From Ferruginibacter sp. (lineage in GTDB: Bacteria > Bacteroidota > Bacteroidia > Chitinophagales > Chitinophagaceae), in NCBI GenBank assembly GCA_025350645.1, contig JANXXM010000164.1, forward strand, positions 1 to 64,000: 64,000 nucleotides of DNA. The letters run 5' to 3'. Of this stretch, positions 1 to 9,226 are shown one piece after another; positions within the stretch are counted from its first letter, which is position 1; each line of letters starts with the position of its first letter. The notes under the pieces are model-generated. The model was given only the letters and a program-made list of their open reading frames with translations, was not told the DNA's origin and searched no databases. The position numbers were made by a program, and so were the translations under genes.

Positions 1-502
1 CATCTGCTGCTTTTTCTTCTAATAGGGATTCTTCCAATAAACTTTGTGCTTCACCTAAGCCAAGCAGTTGAGCATACCTGCCCAGTGTACCATAAGTAGC
101 AATTTCATAATGCTCTACTTTTTGCCCTGCAGCAATAATGCCTGCATCTCTCATAGATCCTTTTTCGGTGTCTTCCATAATGCCGGTTGCTTCTTTTAAT
201 AATCCTTCCATTGCATCACATTTTTTTGCAACTACTTTCTGGTCTATGCTTGCAAACACCTGCTCCAGCCTAGTTATCTGGGTTTTTGTTTCTTCCAAAT
301 GTGCAGTAATTGCATCTGCCAATGGCTTAGATGTAACATTCTTTATCATTTTAGGCAATGCCTTTGTTAATGCTTTTTCTGCCCAGTAAATGTCCTTTAA
401 TCCATCAATAAAAAACTTATGCAAACCATCCGTATTTTTATTTTTAGCATCTGCAGGCATTTCGCCATTTTTTGTTTTTGATGGTTGTTTTGTTGTAGCC
501 AT
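1..502 (-). CDS. DUF892 (YciE/YciF-like) ferritin-like protein, 3' end outside window
   Basis: About 167 codons are visible, read leftwards from an ATG at 502-500; the gene runs off the window edge. After a short Lys/Asn-rich N-terminus comes the family segment HKFFIDGLKDIYWAEKAL, then helices with HLEET and HYEIATYGTLGRYAQLLG, which supply the Glu/His ligands expected of a four-helix di-iron fold. DUF892 proteins are stress-associated, ferritin-like proteins whose exact reaction is unclear; function beyond that is not visible here. The neighbour on the same strand is a YtxH-type small envelope protein, a pairing that fits general stress genes. Confidence 0.85.
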   Translation of the reverse strand, partial: MATTKQPSKTKNGEMPADAKNKNTDGLHKFFIDGLKDIYWAEKALTKALPKMIKNVTSKPLADAITAHLEETKTQITRLEQVFASIDQKVVAKKCDAMEGLLKEATGIMEDTEKGSMRDAGIIAAGQKVEHYEIATYGTLGRYAQLLGLGEAQSLLEESLLEEKAAD

Positions 503-628
503 AATTTAATTTTTATAAGTGAAAAGAAAATTGATTTAAATGAATACTATTAGCCAGTATGCGCATAGCAATAAATTATACAAATGGCAACTTTTTAAAA
601 AATTGCCATTTGTTTTTAAAATGATCTT

Positions 629-835
629 TTATCCAATAGCATTTTTAATTTTTGCTTCCATTTTATCCTTTCCTGATTTTAATTTATTCTTTCCTTGCTG
701 TAGTGCATCTTCCGCATCATCCTTATAACCATAAATCATTTCTTTTATTTTTCTCCTAGTTTTTGTGCCTTTGTGCGGGGCAATCAATATGCCGATGGCA
801 ATGCCATATAACATTCCTTTTAATACTTTGAACAT
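629..835 (-). CDS. YtxH domain small membrane protein
   Basis: 68 aa. An N-terminal hydrophobic, glycine-containing segment (MLYGIAIGILIAPHKGTKTR, residues 8-27) is followed by a Lys/Asp/Glu-rich helical tail (residues 28-68). The G-x-L-x-APxxG-x-x-x-R pattern is the YtxH signature, found in small stress-induced membrane-anchored proteins of unknown biochemical role. It lies about 127 bp upstream of the DUF892 gene on the same strand and may be cotranscribed with it. Confidence 0.75.
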   Translation of the reverse strand: MFKVLKGMLYGIAIGILIAPHKGTKTRRKIKEMIYGYKDDAEDALQQGKNKLKSGKDKMEAKIKNAIG

Positions 836-1277
836 GATGGTAGATTTTAGTTGTTTTAAAATGTATAAATAATAAACAGGGTTATTACCTTACTTTACAA
901 ATTAAGAACTATGCCTATTATATTTATGTGGAAAAAAATTTTGGAAATGCTAATAGGGTTAACCAAATTTTTATTTTTTTTGCTGCATTGAATTTAAAAT
1001 TTTGAATAATTTTTAAATATAAAAATGAAGATTACAATTGTGTTGCATAATATAACTACATATTTTTTGTTTAAAAGGAAGCAATGAAGAAAACGGTATA
1101 TTCCATTATTTTAGAAATTACTGCTCTTTAAATAAATAAAAAAGTTTCCCTTTTTGGGTAAAAGAGGGGAAATGCAAACACATATTTATTATTATAGTTG
1201 GCCTGCCCAAAATTATTATAGCACTGGTAAAACTTCTATCTTCTTATTGCTTATTTTTATCTATAAATTTATTTACA
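836..1277. other. AT-rich intergenic region with one hairpin
   Basis: Divergent region between the leftward YtxH gene and the rightward S9 peptidase gene. I see no credible coding frame. One imperfect hairpin is present at 1145-1172: TTTCCCTTTTT pairs with AAAAGAGGGGAAA around a GGGT loop. On the minus strand it is followed by a T-rich run, so it could act as a leftward terminator, but no leftward gene ends here. Confidence 0.4.
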
Positions 1278-3449
1278 ATGATGATATACAAGAATAGTAT
1301 TTTTTTTATAGCCCTCATCTTTATTTCTGCAACTATACATGCACAGCAGCGAGGTATAAACTGGACAGCAGACGGATTAGGTTATGTAAAATTTAAAGAA
1401 GGAAACATTGTACGGGTAGATCCTAGAACAGATGCAGAAACGATTATCGTAAAAAAAGAAACCCTTACAGCGGCAGGTGCAGCCGGTCCTCTAAGAGTGC
1501 AGTCTTTTGATTACAGCGCAGACAAAACAAAAATTTTATTATTTGCAAATACGGTCAAAGTATGGCGTTACAATACCCGTGGAGATTATTATATACTTAC
1601 CATTGCCAGCAGCAGTTTAAAAAAGATAGGTGCAGCATTACCGGCTCAATCGCTGATGTTTGCCAAGTTTTCGCCAGATAGTAAATCCGTAGCGTATGTA
1701 AGTGCAGGTAATATTTATGCGGAAAATATTGCCGGCAGCCAATTAAAAAAACTAACGAATGATGGCACTAGAAAACTAATAAACGGCACATTTGACTGGG
1801 TATATGAAGAAGAATTTGGCTGCAGGGATGGTTTTAGATGGAGCCCCGATAGCAGGCAAATTGCTTACTGGCAAATAGATGCTACCGAAATAAGAGATTA
1901 CTATATGCTTAATACTACAGACTCTGTGTATAGCCGTGTTATACCAGTAGAATATCCAAAAGTAGGAGAAGACCCATCCCCTGCATATATACAAACGGTG
2001 AACATAGCCAGTGGACAAATACGACGCATGGGCATAGACGGAGACCCTCGCCAGCACTATATTACACGAATGGAGTGGAGTGGCACAAACGAATTAATTA
2101 TTCAGCAACTGGATCGTAAGCAGCAGGAAAGCAGGCTGATGTATTGCAATACAACCAATGGAACCAGTAGTACTTTTTGGGCAGAAAATGATGAAGCCTG
2201 GGTAGATATGAATACCGATGACCCTAAAGGCTGGAGTTGGATAAACCAGGGAAAAGATTTTTTGTGGGTGAGCGAAAAAGATGGCTGGCGACATATTTAC
2301 CGTATAAGCAGAGATGGAAAAACAGTATCATTAATTACCAAAGGAAACTATGATATAGAAAAAATAAAAGCAGTAGATGAAGTAAACAATTATATTTATT
2401 TTACTGCATCGCCTAATAATGCCACCCAGCTTTATTTATACCGATTATCTTTAACCGAGCCTAAAAGTAATCCTGAAATGGTGAGTAATAATAAATTATT
2501 GGGTACCCATTCCTACGATATATCTCCTGGCGCAAAAGTGGCACTCCACAGTTTTAGCAATCACAATATTCCACCTGTAAAAGAGTGGATTACCCTGCCG
2601 GATAATACAGCGTTTTCCAAAGCAAAAAGTATAGCAGCTACCATAAAAACTGATCCCAATATTAATGTAGAATATCTACAGGTAACTACAGATGATAATG
2701 TGCTGCTAGATGCCTGGATAAACAAACCCAAAAACTTTGACCCCAACAAAAAATACCCTGTAATATTATACGTTTATGGTGAGCCGGCTACGGCTACCAC
2801 AGGAGATGAATATGGTGCACACAGCAGCTATTTATACAACGGCGATATGGCTGCAGATGGCTATGTACAAATAGCGGTAGATAACCGGGGTACACCATCA
2901 TTAAAAGGTGCAAAATGGCGCAAATCTATTTATAGAAAAATAGGCACGCTAAACATAAGTGATATGGCGCAGGGTACTAAAAAATTACTCGAAAAACCTT
3001 ACATGGATAAAAGCCGTGTGGCAGTGTGGGGCTGGAGCGGCGGCGGTTCTTCTACACTAAACCTTATGTTTACTTACCCGGATATATTTAAAACCGGTGT
3101 GGCAATAGCCGCCGTAGGAAACCAGCTTAACTACGACAATATTTACCAGGAGCGCTACATGGGTTTGCCGCAGGAAAACCGTGAAGATTTTGTGAAAGGA
3201 TCTCCCATAACCAATGCTAAAAACCTGCAGGGAAAATTGTTGTACATACATGGTACCGGCGATGATAATGTGCATTACGATAATGCAGAAATGCTGCTGA
3301 ACGAATTGATAAAATACAATAAACAATTTGAGTTTATGGCTTACCCAAACCGCACACATAATATAAACGAAGGGCCAGGCACCTGGCAGCATTTAAGTAC
3401 ACTATTTACCAATTTCATCAGAAAAAATTGCGAACCCGGTGGAAGATAA
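1278..3449 (+). CDS. Secreted S9 family dipeptidyl-peptidase (DPP-IV type)
   Basis: 723 aa serine exopeptidase expected to release N-terminal dipeptides, usually X-Pro, from peptides in the periplasm. Residues 1-22 form a signal peptide ending in IHAQ. Residues of about 40-440 are the beta-propeller (DPPIV_N), including the DWVYEEEF motif that in DPP-IV holds the Glu pair binding the substrate amino terminus. The C-terminal alpha/beta-hydrolase has nucleophile Ser587 in GWSGGGS, Asp662 in HGTGDDNVHY and His694 in PNRTHNI, so the triad is complete. The length is usual for Bacteroidota DPP-IV. A second S9 peptidase lies at 18734-20908. ATG follows ATG at the start, so the first residue is uncertain by one codon. 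Confidence 0.93.
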   Translation: MMIYKNSIFFIALIFISATIHAQQRGINWTADGLGYVKFKEGNIVRVDPRTDAETIIVKKETLTAAGAAGPLRVQSFDYSADKTKILLFANTVKVWRYNTRGDYYILTIASSSLKKIGAALPAQSLMFAKFSPDSKSVAYVSAGNIYAENIAGSQLKKLTNDGTRKLINGTFDWVYEEEFGCRDGFRWSPDSRQIAYWQIDATEIRDYYMLNTTDSVYSRVIPVEYPKVGEDPSPAYIQTVNIASGQIRRMGIDGDPRQHYITRMEWSGTNELIIQQLDRKQQESRLMYCNTTNGTSSTFWAENDEAWVDMNTDDPKGWSWINQGKDFLWVSEKDGWRHIYRISRDGKTVSLITKGNYDIEKIKAVDEVNNYIYFTASPNNATQLYLYRLSLTEPKSNPEMVSNNKLLGTHSYDISPGAKVALHSFSNHNIPPVKEWITLPDNTAFSKAKSIAATIKTDPNINVEYLQVTTDDNVLLDAWINKPKNFDPNKKYPVILYVYGEPATATTGDEYGAHSSYLYNGDMAADGYVQIAVDNRGTPSLKGAKWRKSIYRKIGTLNISDMAQGTKKLLEKPYMDKSRVAVWGWSGGGSSTLNLMFTYPDIFKTGVAIAAVGNQLNYDNIYQERYMGLPQENREDFVKGSPITNAKNLQGKLLYIHGTGDDNVHYDNAEMLLNELIKYNKQFEFMAYPNRTHNINEGPGTWQHLSTLFTNFIRKNCEPGGR

Positions 3450-3656
3450 TGAACGGTAAATATATTTGTTATAAACTTCATGATTTTACTTTTTACATCA
3501 ATGTTTGATCAGAGGAAAATAGTTTTTACGGATATTAAAAATAGGAGCAGTCTTCCTGTATTCAGTTATTTGTTTGATCATAACATAACAATAAAAATAA
3601 ACAGAACTATTGTAAAACTTTTACTAAAGAATGCTAAAATAATTGCAGCATTTTTT

Positions 3657-3866
3657 TTAATAATGATGGGGCAATACAGGCCCGTAATGCAATTTTTTAA
3701 ATCGTTTACTCTTTTCCGGATGTAGAATATCAGCAGCGGTTTCGTACCCTTCGTTGGCTACCTGGGCTACTCTTTTTTTGGTATTTTTTTTTCTGATAGC
3801 ATACACTAAAAGCCCCGTAAATGCTATGGTTGCTGCGCTGTAAATAATTTTTTTAGTTGTTTTCAT
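3657..3866 (-). CDS. Small single-pass membrane protein, unknown
   Basis: 69 aa, not assigned to a family. Residues 5-24 are a hydrophobic helix (IIYSAATIAFTGLLVYAIR) preceded by lysines and followed by a Lys/Arg stretch, which suggests a single membrane anchor with a cytoplasmic tail. The tail contains VANEGYETAADILHPEKSKR, a pattern I associate with small Bacteroidota envelope proteins of no known role. ATG at 3866-3864. It precedes no obvious partner on the same strand. Confidence 0.55.
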   Translation of the reverse strand: MKTTKKIIYSAATIAFTGLLVYAIRKKNTKKRVAQVANEGYETAADILHPEKSKRFKKLHYGPVLPHHY

Positions 3867-3938
3867 GCTATTGTGTTCTAAAGGGTGATGTTACAAAAAT
3901 ACAATATCATTTTATAAATAGTTGTTATTATACTCGTG

Positions 3939-4334
3939 TTACATTTTACCAATCATATCAAAAAGATTGCCATAAAGATCTTCAAATACAACTACTTTTC
4001 CATAAGGCTGTACCACCGGCGGTCTTACTATGGTTACCTTATTTTTAAGTAAATGTTCGTAGTCTTTTTCAAAATCATTGGTTTGTAAAAATAGAAATAC
4101 CCTTCCTCCGGTTTGGTTACCTACAGCTTTTTGCTGCGCTTCATTTGCAGCCTTAGCCAGTAATAAGTTACAACCTTTTTGTGTTGCACCATTAGGTGCA
4201 ATAACCACCCATCTTTTTTCAGCAGATAAAACAGTATCTTCTATAAGCGTAAAATTTAATTTTTGGGTATAAAAATCTATAGCTTCATCATAATCATTTA
4301 CCAAAAGGGTTATCTGAAATATATAGCTGCTCAT
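3939..4334 (-). CDS. VOC family (glyoxalase/bleomycin-resistance fold) protein
   Basis: 131 aa, a single VOC domain. The N-terminal beta-alpha-beta-beta unit reads as ITLLVNDYDEAIDFYTQKLNF (shortened here to its core, residues 8-28), and the second half ends with VVFEDLYGNLFDMIG, carrying the usual DxxGN turn and a metal-ligand-like Glu. The enzymatic reaction cannot be told from sequence. Its ATG overlaps the stop of the upstream DUF296 frame as ATGA (4334-4331), so it is translationally coupled to that gene and belongs to the leftward unit that begins with the methyltransferase. Confidence 0.85.
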   Translation of the reverse strand: MSSYIFQITLLVNDYDEAIDFYTQKLNFTLIEDTVLSAEKRWVVIAPNGATQKGCNLLLAKAANEAQQKAVGNQTGGRVFLFLQTNDFEKDYEHLLKNKVTIVRPPVVQPYGKVVVFEDLYGNLFDMIGKM

Positions 4335-4816
4335 AGTTTTATTTTTTCTATTTGCAATTCATCCCAGGGAGTTGTACCATCTTTTGCCCGTTTAAAGTTA
4401 AAATCACCGGAGCTTTGCAGTACAATTTCTGCAGTAGTATAAATAGTGCAGCCTACAAGTAAATGCCCGCCAATAGTACGCCCTGTGCTATCGCTTATGC
4501 TTAAATGTATATGGCAGCCACTTGTGCTAAGCGTACCGGTTAGGCTCACAATTTCAAAATGGCCATTACCTGTGCTGCTATTTTCTTCATTTGCAAAACG
4601 AATATTGTAATGGGTGAGACTGCCGGCACAGGTATTTATCCACCCTGCTTTTATGTTATTTTCTTTTACATATTTTTCTATTTCCTGGCGCAGATCCTAT
4701 CCGGGTTTTAAACGTATTGCATGTACCTGTATATTTTGTGCAGTCATATTTTTAGCTGTTTTGCATCCGTATAAAACAGATAGCAGTAAAATAAAAAAGA
4801 GTATTTTTTTAATCAT
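4331..4816 (-). pseudogene. DUF296/PPC-domain lipoprotein gene interrupted by an amber stop
   Basis: The full frame from ATG 4816-4814 to TGA 4333-4331 is 162 codons with one internal TAG at codon 40 (4699-4697). Before it: a lipoprotein signal ending in LLSVLYGC (Cys18 lipobox) and QNIQVHAIRLKPG. After it: DLRQEIEKYVKENNIKAGW, then the PPC core ending GDFNFKRAKDGTTPWDEL. In PPC proteins the residue after LKPG is commonly Gln, so a single CAG-to-TAG change explains the break. Both sides stay in one frame and are otherwise intact, which indicates a recent event, an error, or suppression. It overlaps the methyltransferase stop by 8 bp and the VOC start by 4 bp. Restart at the internal ATG 4549-4547 would give only the last 72 residues. 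Confidence 0.8.
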
Positions 4817-5489
4817 TTTTTAAAGGCTTTTTTAATAATATAGAAAGTATTCTTAGCATTTCTTCCCGTAGCTGTTCATCGTCAAAATATTCTTCTACCT
4901 TTTCTATATGTAAACCATACTGTTTAGCAGGTTTTAAAAAATCTGACAAATGATGGTTGAAACACTTTACTACAGTGGTGCTCTCTGTTGTTCTAAACCG
5001 GGCTTTACTGCCATTGTATTGCTTACAGGGATGAAGCTCACCAATGTAAATATAACCTCCCGGCTCTAATGTGGCAATAGCTTTTTTAAAAATAAGATTT
5101 AAATTTTCTATATGCTCCAACACCAGGCTAAACGTAATGAGGTCAAAAGAATATTTGGTGAAATTCCAATCCTGTATTATGTCTTCCTGTATAAAGTTTA
5201 CATGTGCCGCATGCACTTTTTGCCGGGCTATTGCAAGCATTACTTCGGAAAAATCTACCGCAGTTATTACATCCGCTTTTTCTGCAAGCCACAAAGTATT
5301 CTTACCTGTACCGCAGCCAATTTCCAAACAGCTTTTAAAACGTATATCTTCTAAAGTCTGTCTTAATGCAAAAGCTTCTACATCTCTTGTTTTATTTACA
5401 TTTCCGTCGTATAGCGGCGCCCACTGGTTGTATGCTTCTTGTGTATTCATAACCACAAATTTATCGAAATGTGTTTTGCTGGGTATCAT
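4809..5489 (-). CDS. Class I SAM-dependent methyltransferase
   Basis: 226 aa as given; homology to family members seems to begin at the second Met (MNTQEAYNQWAPLYD), whose ATG at 5450-5448 is the likelier start. Motif I is CLEIGCGTGKNT (SAM-binding loop), followed by ITAVDFSEVML (acidic residue after strand beta 2) and the post-I segment VNFIQEDIIQDWNF; LEPGGYIYIGELHP is the typical motif III region. The substrate is not deducible. It heads a leftward unit with the DUF296 lipoprotein gene (8 bp overlap) and the VOC gene. Confidence 0.87.
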   Translation of the reverse strand: MIPSKTHFDKFVVMNTQEAYNQWAPLYDGNVNKTRDVEAFALRQTLEDIRFKSCLEIGCGTGKNTLWLAEKADVITAVDFSEVMLAIARQKVHAAHVNFIQEDIIQDWNFTKYSFDLITFSLVLEHIENLNLIFKKAIATLEPGGYIYIGELHPCKQYNGSKARFRTTESTTVVKCFNHHLSDFLKPAKQYGLHIEKVEEYFDDEQLREEMLRILSILLKKPLKND

Positions 5490-5988
5490 TTTATTTACTA
5501 GTATGCACGTATTGTCTCTGGCAGTATATAGGTAAAATTATTGATAGCTTTATCTTGTGTGGTATAAATCAGACTTTATTTTAAGGGCAAATACAGCTCT
5601 GCTCCAATTATTTTCATTTGTCAAATTGAGCTTGTCCAAATTGATAATCTTTTGAATGATGAAGTGTATGTAATGTTTCAACAAGTTCAACATGAGATAC
5701 ACTTCAACATTTTGAGAAGGCCTCTCCTTTTATTGCTGGGAAAGCAGATTTTAAATCGGAAGATAGTTTTGGTATTAGAGCTGCTGACTAACCTTTTGTT
5801 TCTTGCTGTTGAGGCTTGGTACTACCAATTTGCAAATACAAAAAATCATTTAGGCATTTACTCATAAAACTGCTTTTAGTTGAGCTTATTCTATTTGCCG
5901 TTTTATATCGCTAAACAACGACTAATATAAAAAAATGCATTTCCATTATTACAGCTTTTTAAAGTCAATCGCTTTATTTAATAAATAA
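5490..5988. other. Intergenic region, no convincing gene
   Basis: About 500 bp between the starts/ends of two leftward genes. A 71-codon frame at 5652-5867 has no recognizable domain and overlaps a degenerate inverted repeat (5619-5697), so I do not call it. The rest is AT-rich; the part nearest 5450-5560 probably holds the methyltransferase promoter, but no clear TAnnTTTG box was identified. Confidence 0.4.
5619..5697. repeat. Degenerate inverted repeat (REP-like)
   Basis: The 22-nt arm 5619-5640 (core GAGCTTGTCCAAA) and the arm 5676-5697 (core TTTCAACAAGTTC) match as an inverted repeat at 16 of 22 positions. The core GAGCTTGT..AA resembles the small palindromic intergenic repeats common in Bacteroidota (CCTGAGCTTGTCGAAGG type). 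It looks like an old, mutated copy. That relationship is from memory and unverified. Confidence 0.35.
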
Positions 5989-8451
5989 TTACTGCACAGC
6001 AGGCAAAATAATATTAAATATTGCAGCGCCCGTAGTACTACCTACAGCATTAATTTCCCCCTGGTGGTTTAATACTATTTTTTTACACATCGCCAGCCCT
6101 ATGCCGGTTCCTTCATACTCAGATTTTCCGTGCAGCCGCTGAAAAATATTAAATATTTTTTTAGCATATTCCTTTTCGAAACCCATGCCATTATCCCGAA
6201 AGGTAATAACATACCAGGTGCCGGCATTTGTAAAAGGAAATTGTTTCTTTTCTTTGGAACTTAATATTGCAATGGTTATTTCTATAAGGGGTTTGATATC
6301 TTTTCTTGAAAATTTTAAGGCATTACTTATGAGGTTACTAAACAGCTGAGACATTTGCAAAGGGATTGCTTCAATAACAGGCAATACATCAAAAGTAATA
6401 GTAGCCTCTTTTTCTGTAATAAGCAATTCATAATCTACGATATTATTTTTAAGAATTTCATTAAGGTCGGTTTGCTTAAATATTTCCAGATCTTTTATGA
6501 GGCCGGAGTACGTTAACACATCCCGTATAAGGGTATTCATACGGGAAGAAGAGTTGTATATTTTATTAAGATAATTTTTAGATTGTTCATCAATACTGCC
6601 GGCAATGCGGTTCTCCAGCATTTGGGTAAAAGTGTGTATTTTTCTTAGTGGCTCCTGCAGGTCGTGGGAGGCAATGTATGCAAATTGCGATAGTTCTGCA
6701 TTGGACCGCTGCAAATCTTTGTTTGCATCTGCAAGTTCTTTTGTACGTTCTGCTACTACCTCTTCAATTTTTTGCCTTGCTATTATTTCTGCAGTTACAT
6801 CTATTGCAAGGCAAATAATACCAAATATTTTTCCATCCGTTTCCAGGTAAGCTTTATAAATAAGGTTCATGAAAATATGCTGATCTGCACCGTTTTTATG
6901 GAGTGTAACAGGGATACCTTGTGCAACATAAGTGTTACCGGTAAGGTACACTTCATTCATAATATCTTCATAACCCTGGTCCATAATTTCCGGTATGGCT
7001 TCTACAAGTGGCTTCCCTATTACCTCTTCAGTTTTTTTACCCCAAAAATCTATCATGTAAGTGTTTGCCAGCTCTACGATATGGCTAGGCCCACGTAGTA
7101 TACACATAGCCGCAGGAGCCTGCAAAATAGTTTGTCTTAAATTTCGCTCACTCTCCTGCATTTTTTTTGAAGCCAGTACTTTTTCAGTAACATTTACAAC
7201 AGTACTCATAATACCAAATACTTCATTATCTGCATTGCGAAGCGGCTTATACGTAAAATCAAAATACCGGGTTACTTCTTTACCATCAACAATAAGTTTG
7301 GCGGGTTTATCTTTTGCCTCATACATTACTCCACTATAAAACACTTCATTTAGTATTTGCAGGTAGGGCTGTCCGGCTATTTCCGGTATTGCATCTTTCA
7401 ATTTTTTTCCAATTACAGATTTATCTTTTCCCCAGTAGTTTAATATGGCTTTATTAGCTACTTCTATAATCATATCTTTTCCTACATAAAGACTACTGGC
7501 CACAGTTGCTTCTTCTATCAGGTTTTTAAATCGCAACTCACTGTTCTCAATTTTTTTGCGGGCAAGTATTTTTTCGGTAACCTCTACTGAAATACATACC
7601 ACGCCATATACCCTTCCTTCTGCATTACATACGGGGTTAAAAATAAAATCAAAATAATTTTCCCTTAACCTCCCATCTACCACTAAATTAATTAATGCTT
7701 CATTAGCTTTAAATGAGGTATTACTATTGTATACATTTTGCAGTATATCAAAAATATGCTGCTCTTTTAATTCTGGCAATACATCCTCCAGCCTTTTATG
7801 CAATACGTTATTTCCTTTGCCAAAATAGTTTATCATAGTATTGTTTATTACCGATATTACCATGCCTTTGCCGGTTAGCAAACAAGATCCCACGGAGGAG
7901 TTTTGAATAAGATCCTTGAAACTGTTTTCTGACGATTGTAATCTTTTCAGACTCAATATTTTTTCTGTAGTTTCTGTGCAGGTTACAAATACACCTGCTA
8001 TATTTCCAGCTTCATCTTTTACAGGGCTGTAGCTAAACGTCCAGTATACCTGTTCCATTTGTCCGTTTCTTTCTATAGGCAAAAGTTGATCTTCATTCCA
8101 GCTTGCTTCTCCGCCTGCCATAATATTTTTTATTAGCGGTGCTATTACATCCCATATTTCCGGCCATATATCTTCAGCTTTTTTGCCCAGTGCATACGGG
8201 TGTTTTCCATTAGTACCCAGGCTGGGCCTGTAAGCATCGTTATAAAAACAAATACTATCAGCCCCCCAAAAAAGAAACATCGGAAATTTAGAATGCAAAA
8301 TAATACTGAGTGTGGTGAGTAAACTTTGCGGCCAGGTATCCTGTTCGCCCAGCGGGGTGGCGCTCCAGTTATAATTGCGGGTAAGTTTACCCATTTCTCC
8401 GCCGCCAGAAAGGGAAGATAATTTACCCGGGGTTCCTGTACTATTGCTCAT
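5989..8451 (-). CDS. Four-PAS sensor histidine kinase
   Basis: 820 aa, no signal peptide or membrane helices, so a soluble sensor. Four PAS/PAC modules follow each other: about 20-165 (starting WSATPLGEQDTWPQS), 170-295, 300-425 and 430-560, each ending in a PAC-like ..ISVEVTEKI / VVNVTEKV / AIDVTAEI junction. A short coiled coil (560-585) leads to HisKA with phospho-acceptor His596 in YIASHDLQEPLRKI, then HATPase with N box NLISNALKFS, G1 DNGMGF and G2 GTGIGLA. The catalytic parts are complete. A single-domain receiver lies 37 bp upstream on the same strand, so the two probably form a phosphorelay pair. What the PAS domains sense is unknown. Confidence 0.93.
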   Translation of the reverse strand: MSNSTGTPGKLSSLSGGGEMGKLTRNYNWSATPLGEQDTWPQSLLTTLSIILHSKFPMFLFWGADSICFYNDAYRPSLGTNGKHPYALGKKAEDIWPEIWDVIAPLIKNIMAGGEASWNEDQLLPIERNGQMEQVYWTFSYSPVKDEAGNIAGVFVTCTETTEKILSLKRLQSSENSFKDLIQNSSVGSCLLTGKGMVISVINNTMINYFGKGNNVLHKRLEDVLPELKEQHIFDILQNVYNSNTSFKANEALINLVVDGRLRENYFDFIFNPVCNAEGRVYGVVCISVEVTEKILARKKIENSELRFKNLIEEATVASSLYVGKDMIIEVANKAILNYWGKDKSVIGKKLKDAIPEIAGQPYLQILNEVFYSGVMYEAKDKPAKLIVDGKEVTRYFDFTYKPLRNADNEVFGIMSTVVNVTEKVLASKKMQESERNLRQTILQAPAAMCILRGPSHIVELANTYMIDFWGKKTEEVIGKPLVEAIPEIMDQGYEDIMNEVYLTGNTYVAQGIPVTLHKNGADQHIFMNLIYKAYLETDGKIFGIICLAIDVTAEIIARQKIEEVVAERTKELADANKDLQRSNAELSQFAYIASHDLQEPLRKIHTFTQMLENRIAGSIDEQSKNYLNKIYNSSSRMNTLIRDVLTYSGLIKDLEIFKQTDLNEILKNNIVDYELLITEKEATITFDVLPVIEAIPLQMSQLFSNLISNALKFSRKDIKPLIEITIAILSSKEKKQFPFTNAGTWYVITFRDNGMGFEKEYAKKIFNIFQRLHGKSEYEGTGIGLAMCKKIVLNHQGEINAVGSTTGAAIFNIILPAVQ

Positions 8452-8488
8452 GGTGCAATCCTTAAATTGTGCTTGCTGTTATAAATGT

Positions 8489-8869
8489 TTAAGAAATAAG
8501 CGGCGTAAGTATATTTACAAGGTCATCGTACTTTTCCGGCTTGGTAATAAAATCTGCCGCCCCCAATTTTTTTGCAACTAAAATAGTTTCTGCATGAGAT
8601 GACGTAGTAAATATAATTACGGGTATATGCTTTAACTCCGGGTTTTTTTTTATTTCAAATAAAAACTCCTGCCCGTTCATTAAAGGCATATTGAGGTCTA
8701 AAAATATTACATCTGCCATTATTTCTTTGGACGATAGTTTTTGAAGTGCCTTTGCAGCGTGGGTTACAACTATACATTGCACATGCCCCGAAACCTGGGT
8801 TACCGCACTTAGAAAAATTTCCTGATCTTCTTCATCATCATCTATAAGCAATATGTTTTGGTAATGCAT
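8489..8869 (-). CDS. Single-domain response regulator
   Basis: 126 aa receiver domain with no output domain. Acidic pocket Asp10-Asp12 (LLIDDDEED), phospho-acceptor Asp58 in FLDLNMPLMNG, switch Thr in FTTSS (about 89) and Lys110 in ITKPEKYDD are all present. The form resembles the Rcp1-like receivers that often accompany multi-PAS kinases in Bacteroidota. It is immediately upstream of the PAS kinase in the same leftward unit, so it is the probable phosphoryl acceptor; the downstream target is not in the window. Confidence 0.93.
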   Translation of the reverse strand: MHYQNILLIDDDEEDQEIFLSAVTQVSGHVQCIVVTHAAKALQKLSSKEIMADVIFLDLNMPLMNGQEFLFEIKKNPELKHIPVIIFTTSSHAETILVAKKLGAADFITKPEKYDDLVNILTPLIS

Positions 8870-9226
8870 TTTCTAAAAATAAATGGCTAAGGTAGATATT
8901 TTTTTATATCAAAAAACGGCAATTATTAAAAACAAAAATATCAGCAGGTTAGATAAGTCTTTTTGGGTGAAATTAAGAAGCATTAAGTTCTACCATTGAG
9001 AAAATTAAAGAATTTAGATTTTATAAGTTAGAAGATTAAGGGAAAGTATTTAGGGGTCATTTACCTGCACATCGTTGTTCATCTGCTACTTTTAATCAAC
9101 ATAAATATTTCGGATACAATTTTTATCCCGTAAAAAATCCGAGTACAGTTTGATACTTTTTTATTTAATCCTATTTATTTTTTGTATTTGGTTTTCTTTT
9201 TTGCAGTGATGATGAAGCATTGTCAG
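8870..9226. other. Intergenic region, nothing recognised
   Basis: 357 bp between two leftward genes. AT-rich, no reading frame with domain features and no strong hairpin. It must contain the promoter of the receiver-kinase pair and the 3' end of the VOC transcript, but I could not assign specific sites. Confidence 0.3.

Noticed and set aside
3480-3725. 81-codon rightward frame after the first S9 peptidase
   Set aside because: No domain or signal features, and its 3' part overlaps the better supported leftward small membrane protein at 3657-3866.
4697-4699. TAG in the DUF296 gene as pyrrolysine or recoding signal
   Set aside because: No pyrrolysine genes or downstream recoding structure in the window; a CAG-to-TAG substitution is the simpler explanation.
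5652-5867. 71-codon frame in the methyltransferase-kinase gap
   Set aside because: Begins inside a degenerate inverted repeat and has low-complexity hydrophobic composition; no family recognised.
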